In this document: positions 1-11,100 of the stretch, one piece after another
Numbering within the stretch: position 1 is the stretch's first letter
Layout of the letters: every line of letters starts with the position of its first letter
Source: Sarcocystis neurona
Taxonomy: Eukaryota; Apicomplexa; Conoidasida; Eucoccidiorida; Sarcocystidae
DNA length: 64,000 nucleotides
NCBI GenBank assembly: GCA_000727475.1
Contig: KL647290.1
Span: 5,362,405-5,426,404 of the forward strand
Reading direction: 5' to 3'
Program-made: the position numbers and the translations under genes
Notes under the pieces: model-generated
What the model was told of the DNA's origin: nothing
The model's input: the letters and a program-made list of their open reading frames with translations, nothing else
The model's database searches: none

Positions 1-172
1 TCTGCTGATTCAACCGCCCGTGCGTTGCCGACAGGACGGAGGGGAACGCAGGAAACTGCTGCTGCCTCGTCGGCTGCCGTGGCGGTTGGGCGAAACGCAT
101 TCTCCACGTGCCGCAGTCGCATGGCATTTCTGCGTGACGGCAACGCGGAAGTGCGCTCGGCACGTCTCGTGG
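1..172 (+). CDS. Kinase-like gene, partial exon (subdomain VII region)
   Basis: Frame 1 is open from base 1. It ends at a strong donor, G followed by GTGAGT, at 173. The segment FLRDGNAEVRSARLV lines up with the strand before and through DFG, glycine for glycine. The first half (about 1-115) is Ala/Arg-rich and does not look like kinase. A true acceptor may therefore be the CCGCAG ending at 116, which would make the exon 117-172. It ends in phase 1, matching the next exon. Confidence 0.55.
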
Positions 173-3100
173 GTGAGTTGCTGGGGAAAGGGAAAAGCCT
201 GAGAACGATATGGGAAGAAGCAGACATTTTCCGAAGTGTTGCCTCTCCGCTGCTGCCGCTCGTGAACAGCAAAACTTGTACGGAAGTCTTGAGCCGGCGA
301 GCTCTAGACTAACAGCACTACCGCTGTGTAGAGCGGGAAGAAATAGTCACGCGAGACAGGCTTGCTTTGCATGGAGGGAAGTGCAGAAGATGGACATATA
401 CGGTTCAATACTACGCAGTTAGTGTTCAAAGAAAAGACACCTGGAGTCGGCTAGAATACCTATCATACATACGTATATACGCACACACACACACAGACAC
501 ATCTACGAATGTGGAAGAGAGACTAGTAAGTAGCTGCAGAACAGGACCGCACGCACCTGATCATGATGAGACGCAAGTGCCTCACATTCGCTTTCTCCTC
601 TCTCCTCGGTTTCTCTTCTTTCGTGCTCTGGGTGTCTCTTTACGTACTCTCGACATTTCTGCGTGTCCGTCTGTGAGACTGAAGAACATCTGCATCGGTG
701 CGCATAGGTGGACGACCATGTCACCAGGCGCAGGCTGTGTGCATGTCTCTTGAGTGAAAAGAGAATTTCTGCTGTGCCCACGTAGGGTCGCAGGGTTCAT
801 GCGTGTTTACCTCCGGTTCTTCACTTTGCCAAAGTTCGAGCGCTGCAACATGGCGACGGCGAAGCGCGGCAACCTCGGTCACGGGCGTACACAAAATCTC
901 GCTGCTGCGCCATTTCTTGGGAAGGGAGAGAGGAGGTGGGGAATGCGGACGGTTTTTTGTTGTCGGAGCAGACGAACTTTTTCTTTCCGGCGACTGACTC
1001 GATGTGCAATCCACGCTGCAGTGGGGAGGCAGGCTGGTGATGGCGGTAGTGGTCGGGCAGATTCGGACGTGGACACGAGACGCCCACATGGAGGGGAAAC
1101 ATTTGCAGAGTCATTTTCGTAGACTTTTCCTTTTCAGGAAGAACAGCTTTAGCGAAGTTTTGTATGTGTGGTGCGGCGCGGTCGTGTCTTGCATCGCAGA
1201 GGAGGCAGACAGACGACCGTGCAGCAGTCGTCGCGCCGCGTCGCAGGAGAAGGACGACGGGCTGACGTTTTCGTTTCTTCGTGTGCTGCTGCAAGGCTTC
1301 CTGCGCGCATACGCCGCACGGCTGCGGTGCTCCTTCTGTCTCCGCAGCAAGGCCTTCGACAACGGGAACAGCATCTCCGCTGCCGGTGGCGACGCCTGCT
1401 GCAGGGACAGCAGCCGCAGCAGGAAGGAGCGAGCGGGAACTGCCCCTGCTCCAGCACGCGTGTCAGCGAAGAAGTGCGGATGGGAAGGGCAGGACGTCGG
1501 GAAAAGATTTTCCTTCTGCAACAAGAAAAATGCGGCCTCCTCTGCTTTAACGCTTGCAGAGCCGTCGCTCTTCTCGCAGGCGGGCACCGGCTGCTACATG
1601 GCGCCGGAGGTCCTCAACAATGCGGCGTATGGCAAGGCGGTGAGAAGGGGCGTGCAGCGTGCAGCTCGATGAAAGAAACCCAGGGTTGACTTACACAACG
1701 TTGATTCACCCGGCGGTGACTCGCCCACAGAGTCGCTGGCAATTAAGCGTGACGTGTGAATTATCTATTTCGACCTTTTTGCTGCGTCTTCGTTGTCCTT
1801 GCACGTACGAAGCGACCTGTCTGCGCTCGTGTAGACACCCCCACACATGCAAATATATATGTATAGCTGTACAGGAGCATACGTGTGTCAGCGGGAAGAT
1901 ATGGTAGATTAGGTAGATGGGGACGCGCTTAGTTACTGGCCTGCGGTTTTCTTGTCTAGCCTTGCAATTTCGGCGTAGTACGTAGAGACGCAGATGCGTC
2001 GGAGAAACATACCTGCCGCAGTCGACGGCAAGGGGCTCCGAGCGTGCCGTAGTAGAGCTGTACTAGAAGGTGCGCTCCTCTGCTTGAAGTTGCTGCAGCA
2101 GTAATTCTAGTCGAAGACGACGCCGCAACACAAAAAACAGAGGGTGTATTGCTGCAGCTCACTGGTGCTGGTGAGCAGCCAAACACCACGTCCCAAGACG
2201 GTTTCTTTTTCTGTGTTAAGTGCATGGGCGTCTGCAGACGTGAAGAGTGTGGATGCGCGTTGAGTTTTCTCACTTCTTTTTTGCAGTTGCCTCTTGCGAC
2301 GCTCATCTCTTGCGATGTTTCTTTTCCGGTTCTGTAATCCGAAGGAAGGTGTTCCGCGGGCAGAGTGCGAACTCCTTCCTTTTCTTCACTCTTTTTGCTG
2401 TCTTGTTGATGGTCGACCGCTCAATGGTACTCCTGCAATGACGAAGCAACGCCAGGAACTCGCTGCTGTGTGAGGTGCGCTACCAGGCAGATATGTGGTC
2501 ACTTGGCTGTGTTCTCTTGGAACTCTGCTCCGGCGTCTTCATGTGGGAGCTGAAGACGTCCTTGGCGTCGCTGCTTGCCGAGGAGACGAGACGGGGAGAG
2601 TGTCCTGTCTCCGCCCTGGACACTTTCCTGCAGTCCCTGTTGCCGCGTCATGTTATCACCGGAGCGACGCGAGCCGTCATCAAACAGCTGCTACAAACAA
2701 GTGAGAACAGCGTGTCCCTGTTGGCAGCACGTTCCTGTTGGCAGCACGTTCCTGTTGGCAGCACGTTCCTGTTGGCAGCACGTCGCCCTGGCCCACCGGG
2801 AGGAGATGGCGATTTCTACGTGTGTCACGAAGGAGAGAGGTGTACCTGGCATAGAGACAATAAAAGAAGGGAGCATCGCCGCCGGTGGCGAGGCTGAGAT
2901 CTCTGTACTACGTTTCTCCGCGCTCTCTTCGATTGTTGTGTATAGTAGAAAACGCGGCTTTGTGACTTGGAGCGCTGCGGTGGTGGGCCCTGCGGCGTGT
3001 CGACGTACATCGGCCACTTTAAAACGAGCAGCATTTCTTGTCTGATGGAACTGTGAGTGGGGAAGAGGCTCTCGTTGTAGCTCGTGGAGCAGATTCTTTG

Positions 3101-4410
3101 CCGGGGACGCTCGTCTTCGTGTCATCGACGTATTGTTGCAAAAGTCTATGTCAGCAGTCCCGCTCCTACTTTTTCTCAGCAGCTTCCTCATCCGTGGGAG
3201 GTGCACCTGGTTCTCACATACGCGTGGCCTACGCTGCGGTGTAAGGAACAGGTTGGTGCGGTTTTGTTTTTCTCGCTTTCTCTCTCGCTATTGTGTCGCT
3301 TTGGTGTCTCTCGCTGCTTTTGAAAACCCGTTCTGCCTTCCCCTCCTGCAGCAACAGCTGCTGTGTGTTCACCTGCTGCTGCTACCTTCTGTTTTTCTCT
3401 TTCTCTCACGTTTTCTCTCAGTTTATCTATCCGCGTCTCTCGCTACGCGTGTGTGTGTGTGTGTGTTTTCTTCTCTCTCTTCGTGTCTCCCGACGAGTGT
3501 GTACGCGCATTTGTTTAGTATAGGCGCCACTGGTGAAGGGCGTGTGCTTTCAGATCCGTCTCGGCGTCCCACGACTACGGACCTTCTGCAGTCTTCGTAT
3601 TTCTTGGAGTCAAGAAAAGTTTTTCAGTTTCCCTTCTGCTGGTCTCCGTCTTTGACGTCGGCAGTGAGCAGGGATACACAGGCCATTCTGGGTGCGCATC
3701 CAGGGTCAGCAGGAAGAGCGACTGCTGCAGCGAAGTGCCGGACTAGAGCAACGGCGAGGGAAAACAGGAAAGAAAGCGACGAAAAGAAGACAGAAAATGT
3801 CAGTTTTGCTGAGAGTGAGTTCGTCGAAGGTGCGCAAGGGGAACAACGTGCAAATGAGGAGGAGCGACAAAAGCAGAATAGCTCGGCGGCAGGAAGAAGT
3901 CAGGCAAGAGAGAACAAGGCAGAAAAGCAGAAGAGCAGACGCTCGTCTCCGAGGTCTCCACTGCTGGACGGAAATGAAAGAAAGATGTGGAAATGCCGAG
4001 GAGAGGAGGAGGAGAAAAGTGAGGTGGTGGTGTTGGCAAAGGAAGAGCACGCAGGCTTCACTGCCTGGGCGGGCCTCGCTGAACTGAGGGAAGGAGTTTT
4101 TACGCTCTCGGCGGAAACTTGGCGTCGCCGTCTGACAGAATTGATCTGGCAACTGCGCTGGTTCCACAAAAAGGCTATTCGTGAGCCAAAGCTCCCCTTT
4201 CGCAAAGCAGCAGAGGATGATTCGTATAATAGTGCAGGTGCAGAAAACGTACAGGTGTCAGCATGTAGAAAAAATTTCTACGTATTAATGCATGGTCCCT
4301 TTATGTACACATGCTTGCGCACACAGAACTGTCTCTCTCTCTGGGTGCATACATATGTAGGGGGACACACGTATGCGTGTCTACAAGAAGAGATATGCTA
4401 CCACACATAG
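1..4410 (+). CDS. Protein-kinase-fold gene, 3' part (DFG replaced by SAR), four exons
   Basis: The proposed join is 1-172, 1560-1639, 2487-2700 and 3554-4410, with introns starting GT and ending AG and phases agreeing at all three junctions. The joined product runs through kinase subdomains VII to XI in order: a DGNAEVRSARLV strand, EPSLFSQAGTGCYMAPEVL, AAYGKA-ADMWSLGCVLLELC, then KQLLQT-NPSRRPTTTDLL. The spacing from APE to DMW matches canonical kinases exactly, which fixes the second junction. The DFG triplet aligns with SAR, so Mg-ATP chelation would be lost. The HRD loop is not visible: either it lies upstream of the window, or it aligns with unrelated residues in bases 70-115. A basic, Glu/Arg/Ser-rich tail of about 250 residues follows the fold. 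Known: pseudokinases of this kind usually act as scaffolds or allosteric partners. The subfamily is not assigned; NEK-like or another Ser/Thr group is possible. The 5' end is cut by the window edge. Confidence 0.72.
173..1559 (+). other. Intron 1 of the kinase-like gene
   Basis: This 1.39-kb GT-AG intron has open frames on both strands, but none carries a kinase motif or another recognisable domain. The two flanking exon ends share phase 1. A short undetected exon inside cannot be excluded. Confidence 0.6.
1560..1639 (+). CDS. Kinase-like gene, activation-segment exon
   Basis: The exon lies between the acceptor CGCTTGCAG (ending 1559) and the donor GTGAGA (1640). It encodes EPSLFSQAGTGCYMAPEVL followed by NNAAYGKA, that is the activation loop and the APE motif. 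It is 80 bases long, enters with 2 bases and leaves in phase 0, consistent with both neighbours. Confidence 0.85.
2487..2700 (+). CDS. Kinase-like gene, subdomain IX-X exon
   Basis: It begins after CTACCAG with GCAGATATGTGG (ADMW) and ends at CAA followed by GTGAGA. ADMWSLGCVLLELC is subdomain IX, with the structural Asp and Trp conserved. The following helix reaches VIKQLLQT. The last base (phase 1) completes an Asn codon with the next exon. Confidence 0.88.
2717..2783. repeat. 17-bp tandem repeat, about four copies
   Basis: The unit TTCCTGTTGGCAGCACG is repeated head to tail, starting 16 bases after the donor of the third visible kinase exon. It is therefore intronic. The copies are nearly identical, which suggests recent expansion. 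Confidence 0.9.
3554..4410 (+). CDS. Kinase-like gene, last exon with basic tail
   Basis: After the acceptor TGCTTTCAG the frame reads PSRRPTTTDLLQSSYFLES, the Arg-Pro motif and last helix of the kinase fold. About 230 low-complexity residues follow, rich in Glu, Arg, Lys and Ser. The open frame stops at 4410, but its last 40 or so codons run into TA-rich sequence. The true end may be earlier or may involve another splice, for example at ACAG/GTGTCA near 4255. Confidence 0.7.
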
Positions 4411-5394
4411 GTGGCGAAGTATTCCCAAGTACCTATATACATGTATACATAGGTATCTATATACATGTATACATACAGATATGTGTGCATTTGCATGTAT
4501 GCGTATATATATATACACACTAAAATGGGGACGTTCACATCTGTAGATAGAGAATCGCGCAACGTCGCTGTATATTCTTCAGTGCGTACGTTCACATCGA
4601 TTGAAAGAGAGCGGGGCAGCTAGTCGAAGTCCAGCTTTCGTAAAAAGCACTACAGGAGACTTTGTACGAATAAGAACAGTGCTGAACTCCTTTTTCTAAT
4701 CTGTCAGGAAGGGTGTTTGCTGGTGCTTCTCCCTAGTGTTGAGAGAACGTAGCGACAAGTTACGCGTGCCGAATTCTGTGAGTGCGTGGTGTTGCTCGAC
4801 GTGGTCTGGAGGCCGGAAGGTCCCAACACGGAAGTCGTTATACGGTTTTTTCAATCCATATGAATATTAACTGTGAACCGTGCCGTTGTGGATGGTAGAG
4901 ATTTTGTGAGCTGCCACAGATGAAAATGTGGATCTGGCTGAAGCAGGTGTCACTGCGGCGGACAGGGATGGGCACAGAGATAGACAGAGACAGAGTGACA
5001 GAGGTGGGAGAGACAGACAGAGGACGAGACATAGGAAGGCAGAGGGAGACTACCAGGTGCGATCAGATCTGTTTTCATGGCAGCTGGCATATCTTTTTTT
5101 GTGTTGACTGGGTACAGGGACTTCGGGAAGTTACGAGCTCCTCGTGCAGGCCATGAGCGCTGGATGCTTCGCGGTCGTCAACGCTGTCTCTTTCTTCGGT
5201 GCGGTGCCAGCGCTGGTCACGGCGATGTTCACACAGCCGCGTTTTTCGTCTGCGCAGCTCGTCGTGCGGTTGAAGAAGTCTGGCAGACGAAGTGTTCATG
5301 ACGCGTTTCATGCAGAGGAGGATGTAGCCGCTAAGGTTTCTCCCAAACGCAGGGCGAGGGATACAGAGACTGCCTTTGTACGGCCTGCCGGTAC
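4411..5394. other. Gene-poor stretch downstream of the kinase-like gene
   Basis: About 4,430-4,520 is a TA/TG microsatellite. The rest is unique sequence without a supported gene. It is the 3' flank of the convergent kinase and SPEF2-like genes. Confidence 0.5.
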
Positions 5395-5532
5395 CCCTAA
5401 CACAAAGATGGGTTGCCCAAAGTTCGACGAAAAACACGGGGCGTCCGACGGAGACAACGCAGTTGATGCGGTCCATGTCCGTAGTAGTCAGCAAGACTTC
5501 GCGTATATTGACCCGTGCTTCTGGGATGTTGT
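5395..5532 (-). CDS. Possible last exon of the SPEF2-like gene
   Basis: The region lies between a good minus-strand acceptor (CTTCCTTACGCAG) and a donor GTACCG, the same hexamer used at the end of exon 17. It would encode DNIPEARVNIREVLLTTTDM followed by DRINCVVSVGRPVFFVELW. It enters with 2 bases, which fits a phase-1 donor (GCAG/GTGAGG) after exon 19 at 8046. There is no family motif I can name. The alternative is that the gene stops at 8017 and this belongs to something else. Confidence 0.35.
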
Positions 5533-8016
5533 CTGCGTAAGGAAGTACGGCAGGCCCCAAGAAGAGGAGCACTGACAAGTGCAGACATACTGGCTAGCCA
5601 AATCTTGCTGAATGGTAGTGCTTTCGCGTATCTTGATTGAGGTATCTCGTTTGTGTTGTTGCGATGTTTGAACAAGCGGTGATATCTTGCAAATTATGAT
5701 GCGACGATGCTGAATTGCATATAGTATAAAGGAGATTAAGTAGTGCTTGACCTGCGAAGCTGTTTTAGTGATCGTGTATGACACGCGGTGCAGCTCTGCT
5801 GCTTGCAAAGTGACTGACCGCACATAGAAGCCGCGTACCTGCTTCTTAATACTGAGAAGAATAACGACCTCCGGAGTGCGCGGAGCGTGGAAGATTTTAG
5901 TAGACCGGCGATGTCCGATAGACAGTTTTTCACCCGCACCTTCGTAGCCTGCGGTGAATTTGTCCATCTGAGTACATGGATACGGATTGCACTCAGCCAC
6001 ACTGTCGCGTCTGCAGCTTGGGGTGTCTACGTGCATACGGTGGCCTCGTAATTGGCTATCTCCTGCAGTACAGATGCTGACGTATCCCTCTGAGGCAGCA
6101 AGCTACGGTGTTCGAAATTGCAGGACTGCAGGAAAATAGATCCAGTTTGAGGTGGAGCTATGCTTTGTGCAAAATTACGCTAGCGTGGTGCTGGAATTGG
6201 TGCGCCGTACGTCGTCTCGTTATTTGTGCACTGGTGACGCTGGATGCTAGCCACAAGCTAGTCACAGATTGCACCGAATCTCGACAGGCGAGTACAGACA
6301 ACTGTACGGCAGTGTCGATCTCTACCCACAAGCGGGCGTCATGATGCTGAGTGCGAGTATGGACGTGTGGGGCATAAGAAGCGGTGGAAGGTCGCAGCCC
6401 GGATATATGAGGTGGAGATTTGTGCAGCGCTGAGGATGCCCGCAACAACAAGAGCAGATGATGTTTTGTCGCACGACGCAGTCCGGTAAACCGCACATGG
6501 CAACATTGTTACAGATACACAGCCCTACCGAGCAACCGTGAGAACTAGCTAGATGCAGAATGATGTCAGGTAGGCGACGCGCATTCGTATGTGCTTGCCG
6601 TAACTGTATCCGCGGTCGGAGACACGGTGTCTGGTGATGCAAAACGCTTCTCTGGCTATCTCAGGAGGGACAATACGGAAAACTTCCCAGTATCCGCTAA
6701 AAGAGCGTTGAGGACAGGAAAGTTGCACGTAAGTCCGTCTACAGTTGGAGCGCCAATGTCTGCTCGCGCGGGTTTTAATTTTTCGTTTCCCACGCAAAAG
6801 GACTGAAAGGCAACCGCGGGCAGCGCTGCATCTGGGGGCCCGGTTTTGCTAGCGCGATCCGAATTCATCAGCCCTATTGCGCTGATGACACACACTCACA
6901 TGTGTGACGCTCAGCAGTGGGAATCCTCGCGTATAGTGTCCATAGGGGGAAGTACGCATGATTAGGCTTGGTTCTGCGAAGAGGACGTTAGTAGTTTACG
7001 TGCAAAATGGAGTATAAGTTCACGTGCAGAATGCAGTATAAATTAGGACTGGCGAAGCTGACCCTTCGTGAGTACGCACCTCTTTCTTTTGCTGAGCTGG
7101 GTGTTGTGACTATGATTCATTGCTCTTGATGGCACACAGCTCGGGCGCGGCACATAAACTTTGCGTAAAGCGACTTTAAACAGTTGAGATGGCAGTAGAT
7201 AGGTAGGTGCGCACGTGAGACCTCTGCAAAACAGCTAACTGATGTACAGTGAAAGCAAGGCTTTCACGACCAACGGACAGAGCGCGGTCGTAGTCACTGC
7301 TGTTGGTACATTGCGAACATAATTTGCCAGGTGAATGCATTCACTTTTTTGTCCAGTATCACGTATGTGTGTGGGTTGGAGCGTGTGGGTGAGTGCGGGA
7401 CTTCTGCAGCAGGAGTCACGCTTTACTGCGAACCGTCCTACTGAACAGAACAGCAAGAGGTCCTTCGAAAGTTACTGCGTGATTTCTAGGGCTGGAGGGT
7501 CTCTCACACGCTCCTGCGAACCGCATTACTGAAGAAAAAGAGCAAGAAATCCTCCCATTCACGCGTGTGGAAGTTTTGAAACATGTAAGCAGCTGCACAG
7601 CAGCCGTCACAAAACGCTTCAGTTCGCCTGTGGACGCTATCGGACGTAGGGGACCTCTATTAAGTCCTGCGGTCCTGTGGTCAGGTCTGCCTAAGATTTC
7701 TACAGAGTTGCGCAAGATACTCTTCGTGGCAGAGTAAAAATCATCTGTATACAGGAATCAATTCTATGAGACCCCTCAGGGGTTTCAACGGACACAACGG
7801 CGCCGCAGAGAAATTCGAGCAGAATCACGGAAGTACAGATTAGCATGAAAAGTTTACACTTCTGCGCAGAGGATGGGATCCACCCTCGAAACATACGCAG
7901 TGTGGGGACCTACAAGCTTATACGAAAACACATAGACGTGGTAGGCTTTAATGGGCGAGCTGCGCTCACCTAGGAGTTGCGTAGTTTGTGGATCTTCTAG
8001 AGGATGCTGGTTTCCG
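5533..8016. other. Unassigned region between convergent genes
   Basis: This is either the 3' flank or a 2.5-kb last intron of the SPEF2-like gene. Open frames are short and on both strands, with no motif recognised. A 23-bp near-repeat (ACGTGCAAAATGGAGTATAA and ACGTGCAGAATGCAGTATAA) lies at about 6,998-7,041. Confidence 0.4.
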
Positions 8017-8100
8017 TCACTTTCTTACACAGTCGAGATCCTCACCTGCCTTAACAGCTGCACCAGCATTTACTACAGAATCGCTGGCTGCACTTTCATA
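8017..8100 (-). CDS. SPEF2: SPEF2-like exon 19, probable or penultimate last exon
   Basis: Acceptor AAAGCTAATCCAG. It encodes YESAASDSVVNAGAAVKA. Read straight on, the frame ends at a TGA at 8017-8019 after GEDLDCVRK. If the GTGAGG at 8045 is used instead, the exon is 8046-8100 and would join 5395-5532. Confidence 0.5.
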   Translation of the reverse strand, partial: YESAASDSVVNAGAAVKAGEDLDCVRK

Positions 8101-11100
8101 CTGGATTAGCTTTTGGAGAACGGCACACGTCTTCTTTCCAAACTTATTTCACCAGATAAAACACAGTGTGCCGATACTCCTCCTCGCAACTCGGCAGCCC
8201 AGTTACATATCAAACGCCGTAAGCCCTCCACTGACAACCTCGTTGACAAGCGTCGCTGTGATTCGATCGGACGAATCATCCATAAACGTGCACATGTAGC
8301 CCTCCTCCTAGTTCTGTGAACGTCCGCAGAGATCTGCTTCGTTTCACAAAAATTTTTTAAGGCGCACAGACCAACCTGGCGTACGCAATTGCATGTTGGA
8401 CCGTGCGCGCGTTGTCTTGCACGCGTTGCCCTGCCTTATAAAAAATTGGTGATAGTCCGCCTAATGAAGTACGGCCCGGAGTACATTAACACGTGCGTAC
8501 TGCTGGTGGAGTTGAGGAATTCCAACAGATTCACACGGTGGTTAGTTATGACATTTCCTTCCGCCGACACCGAGTTTTCCGGCCCCTTTCCGTCGGTGCG
8601 CAGTATTTTATAGAATGAACTTAGCGGTACCTTGACTGTCGGTGGGATGGCTTGAAATGGTGGCCGCACACCGACTCCCATACACGTCATATAAAGGTCG
8701 TACACACTCAGGGAATCTTCTTGCTTCAGCGTTGGGTTGGTGTCAAATGGGCATTTCTCTACGGAGGTGGCAAGCAGCCTCTTCAAACCGTCGCCGGCAC
8801 TTGAGCCGAGAGCAAGGTAACCCAGCAGTTTTCGCGCGTAGACCTGCAGATATAGACGACAATACGCACATACCCGTAACGAGTCTGATGGGCATTCGCA
8901 TTAGTCGTACGATGTCACTTCCACCCGTCCCGTGCGTACACATGTGACAGAGGATTTCGTCGCTGAGCGCCGGTACACTTATGCTTCACATCCGGAAAAC
9001 TGACGAACAGATTACAGGTGAGCGTGGAGGATAGGTAGGACGAAGAAAAACAGTGACACCTGTACTGGGAAGCGTAGCTGGAGGAACAGTGGTTTATGTT
9101 GGGCCACTGCCAGTGGCCGCTCCAATGATTCGAGAAACGACATGGATGGCACCGTCAAGACTAGTGCCGACTAGACCCGTCTGCGTTAGAAAAATTCACC
9201 CGGACAGGGTCGATACGGCGCAACGATTTACTTTTGTGAGGTACTCTTTTCCTCAGGGCTCCCTATCCTTAAAAAATCCGCAGTGACCCAGTAGGTGTAC
9301 ATTTACATTTTATTTTTCAAGTACTCTTTCCCTGAGGCTTCTTACCTCCCGAGTGCCATGTTGTTCAAATGATCTTTGCTCAGCAGCTGTATCATTACTC
9401 GTCCTTCCCTCTGTTGAAGAAGGCGTCCAGTCTTCGTTGTGTGGAACGTCTGTCTCCGTCCAAAACCCGAGGCTCTGCAACGCGGTGATCTCTTCCTGAC
9501 ATGTTTTCACAGGAGTCTGAAAGGAGACGAATACATCAAACAAGAAAGCCAGCAAAGAGCTCGTAGCCTGTTTTCCGGGCTGCTCCTTTGAAGCTCGCGT
9601 TTCTTGGATCTGCAGTTCTCTTGATGTTCCCTCGTTAGCAGTGAAGTCGCTGTTCGTCCCATCTTCACCGAAACTGTTAAACTTCTGGACTCCTCGTGAA
9701 CAAGCGACGAGCCAATCTCCAAAGTCGATTTTCGCAAATTCTTCTCGACTTATGAAGAACTCTAACGGAGCTGCACCGCTTCTGGGACACAATTTCGCCA
9801 CCGCTGCGTCCGAGGAAACAGCGCGAACTGCGCAGGAGATCTGGTGCAACAGCGGGCAAACGTAAATGAACAAGTAAAACAACATTATACAACTTTAATG
9901 CGTGCCAGCAAAATTTCAGGGCGCCGCAGCTGTCCCAGTGGCCTCCAAACCCAAGAAGCCTGCTGAACAGTCCAGAAGGTATTGTGGGTCTTAAATGGGT
10001 GAAAAAACGATAGTGGTTTCTACAGCAGCGTAACCTCAAAGCACCACGGATGAGGTGTTGACGTTTATCGTGAATACAGGTACCGGCTAAGTCATAAACA
10101 CCGGAGAGGCAGGAGTGACTTCTGGACGGTGAATGCGTAGCAGAAAACTGTCGCATTTCGTTCAAGAGGACGAGTATACACTGGTGTATTGTCGCAGTCT
10201 ATTACACAACAACAAAACTGGAGGTACACACGTGAAAGGGTGTACCTTCGTCCTCTATTCTTCTCATTCATGATATGCTAGACAGGTTTTACTGCACGAG
10301 CGTGTGTACCAAAGTGTCCTACGAGATTCGCTGAGGTAGCGTCGGGTGGAGCTGAGAACCCCGCCAGATACCTGATGCAGCTGCCTGTCGGACGGCCATC
10401 CCGTAACCCCAAAGGCGAGGGAGAGAAGAAACTCTATGACATCCACAGATCCGTCGGAAATTTCGAAATAGTTTGGAATGTGCGCAAGCTTTGATGCAGG
10501 CGTGTCCAACCAGGTCTGGGGCAGAGCCGGTGTTCGGAAGCATTTGGAATGCGTAACGCGCCTCAAAATTATCTCCTGCGCAGATGGAGAGAGGCAAAAG
10601 AAGAAAAGTGCATCTACAAGGGACGTGGTCAAATATATTTGCAGTATCTACGTCGACAGCTACTTTCAGCAATGCGCTGCTAAGTGATGCCGGCCGCACT
10701 AGCAGAGTCTGCACCTGTACGTTTTTTGGTTGCAGAAGTGCTACAACATGGTATTCACATCTGCGTGTGCGCATTTCGGATGCCGTGTATCCAGTTTTGC
10801 ACGTGCACGCAAGTACATACGCATGCACCTGTACGCGCTTGGAAAGTTCAAATCGTTAGATCTACTGTTTTACGTTTCTCTCTCTTGCCTCCACCTCCTT
10901 TCTATCGACTATCCTTCGCCCGCAAACGGACACTTTCCGAGCTACAGCTGCGCATATACTGCTCTCTCACGCGCAGAGCTTCCACAGTGATAAGTCCACC
11001 GGTCGCCACCATTTTAATGTCTGACATTAGACTTCTGAGCATCGCTATAGTAAAGGCGGACGTAGGCGGGGGCGGAAGTACGCACTGCGAAGCTTCCGCG

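Noticed and set aside
5144..5575. Plus-strand 143-codon frame
   Set aside because: No motif; it is antisense to the phase-consistent minus-strand exon candidate at 5,395-5,532.
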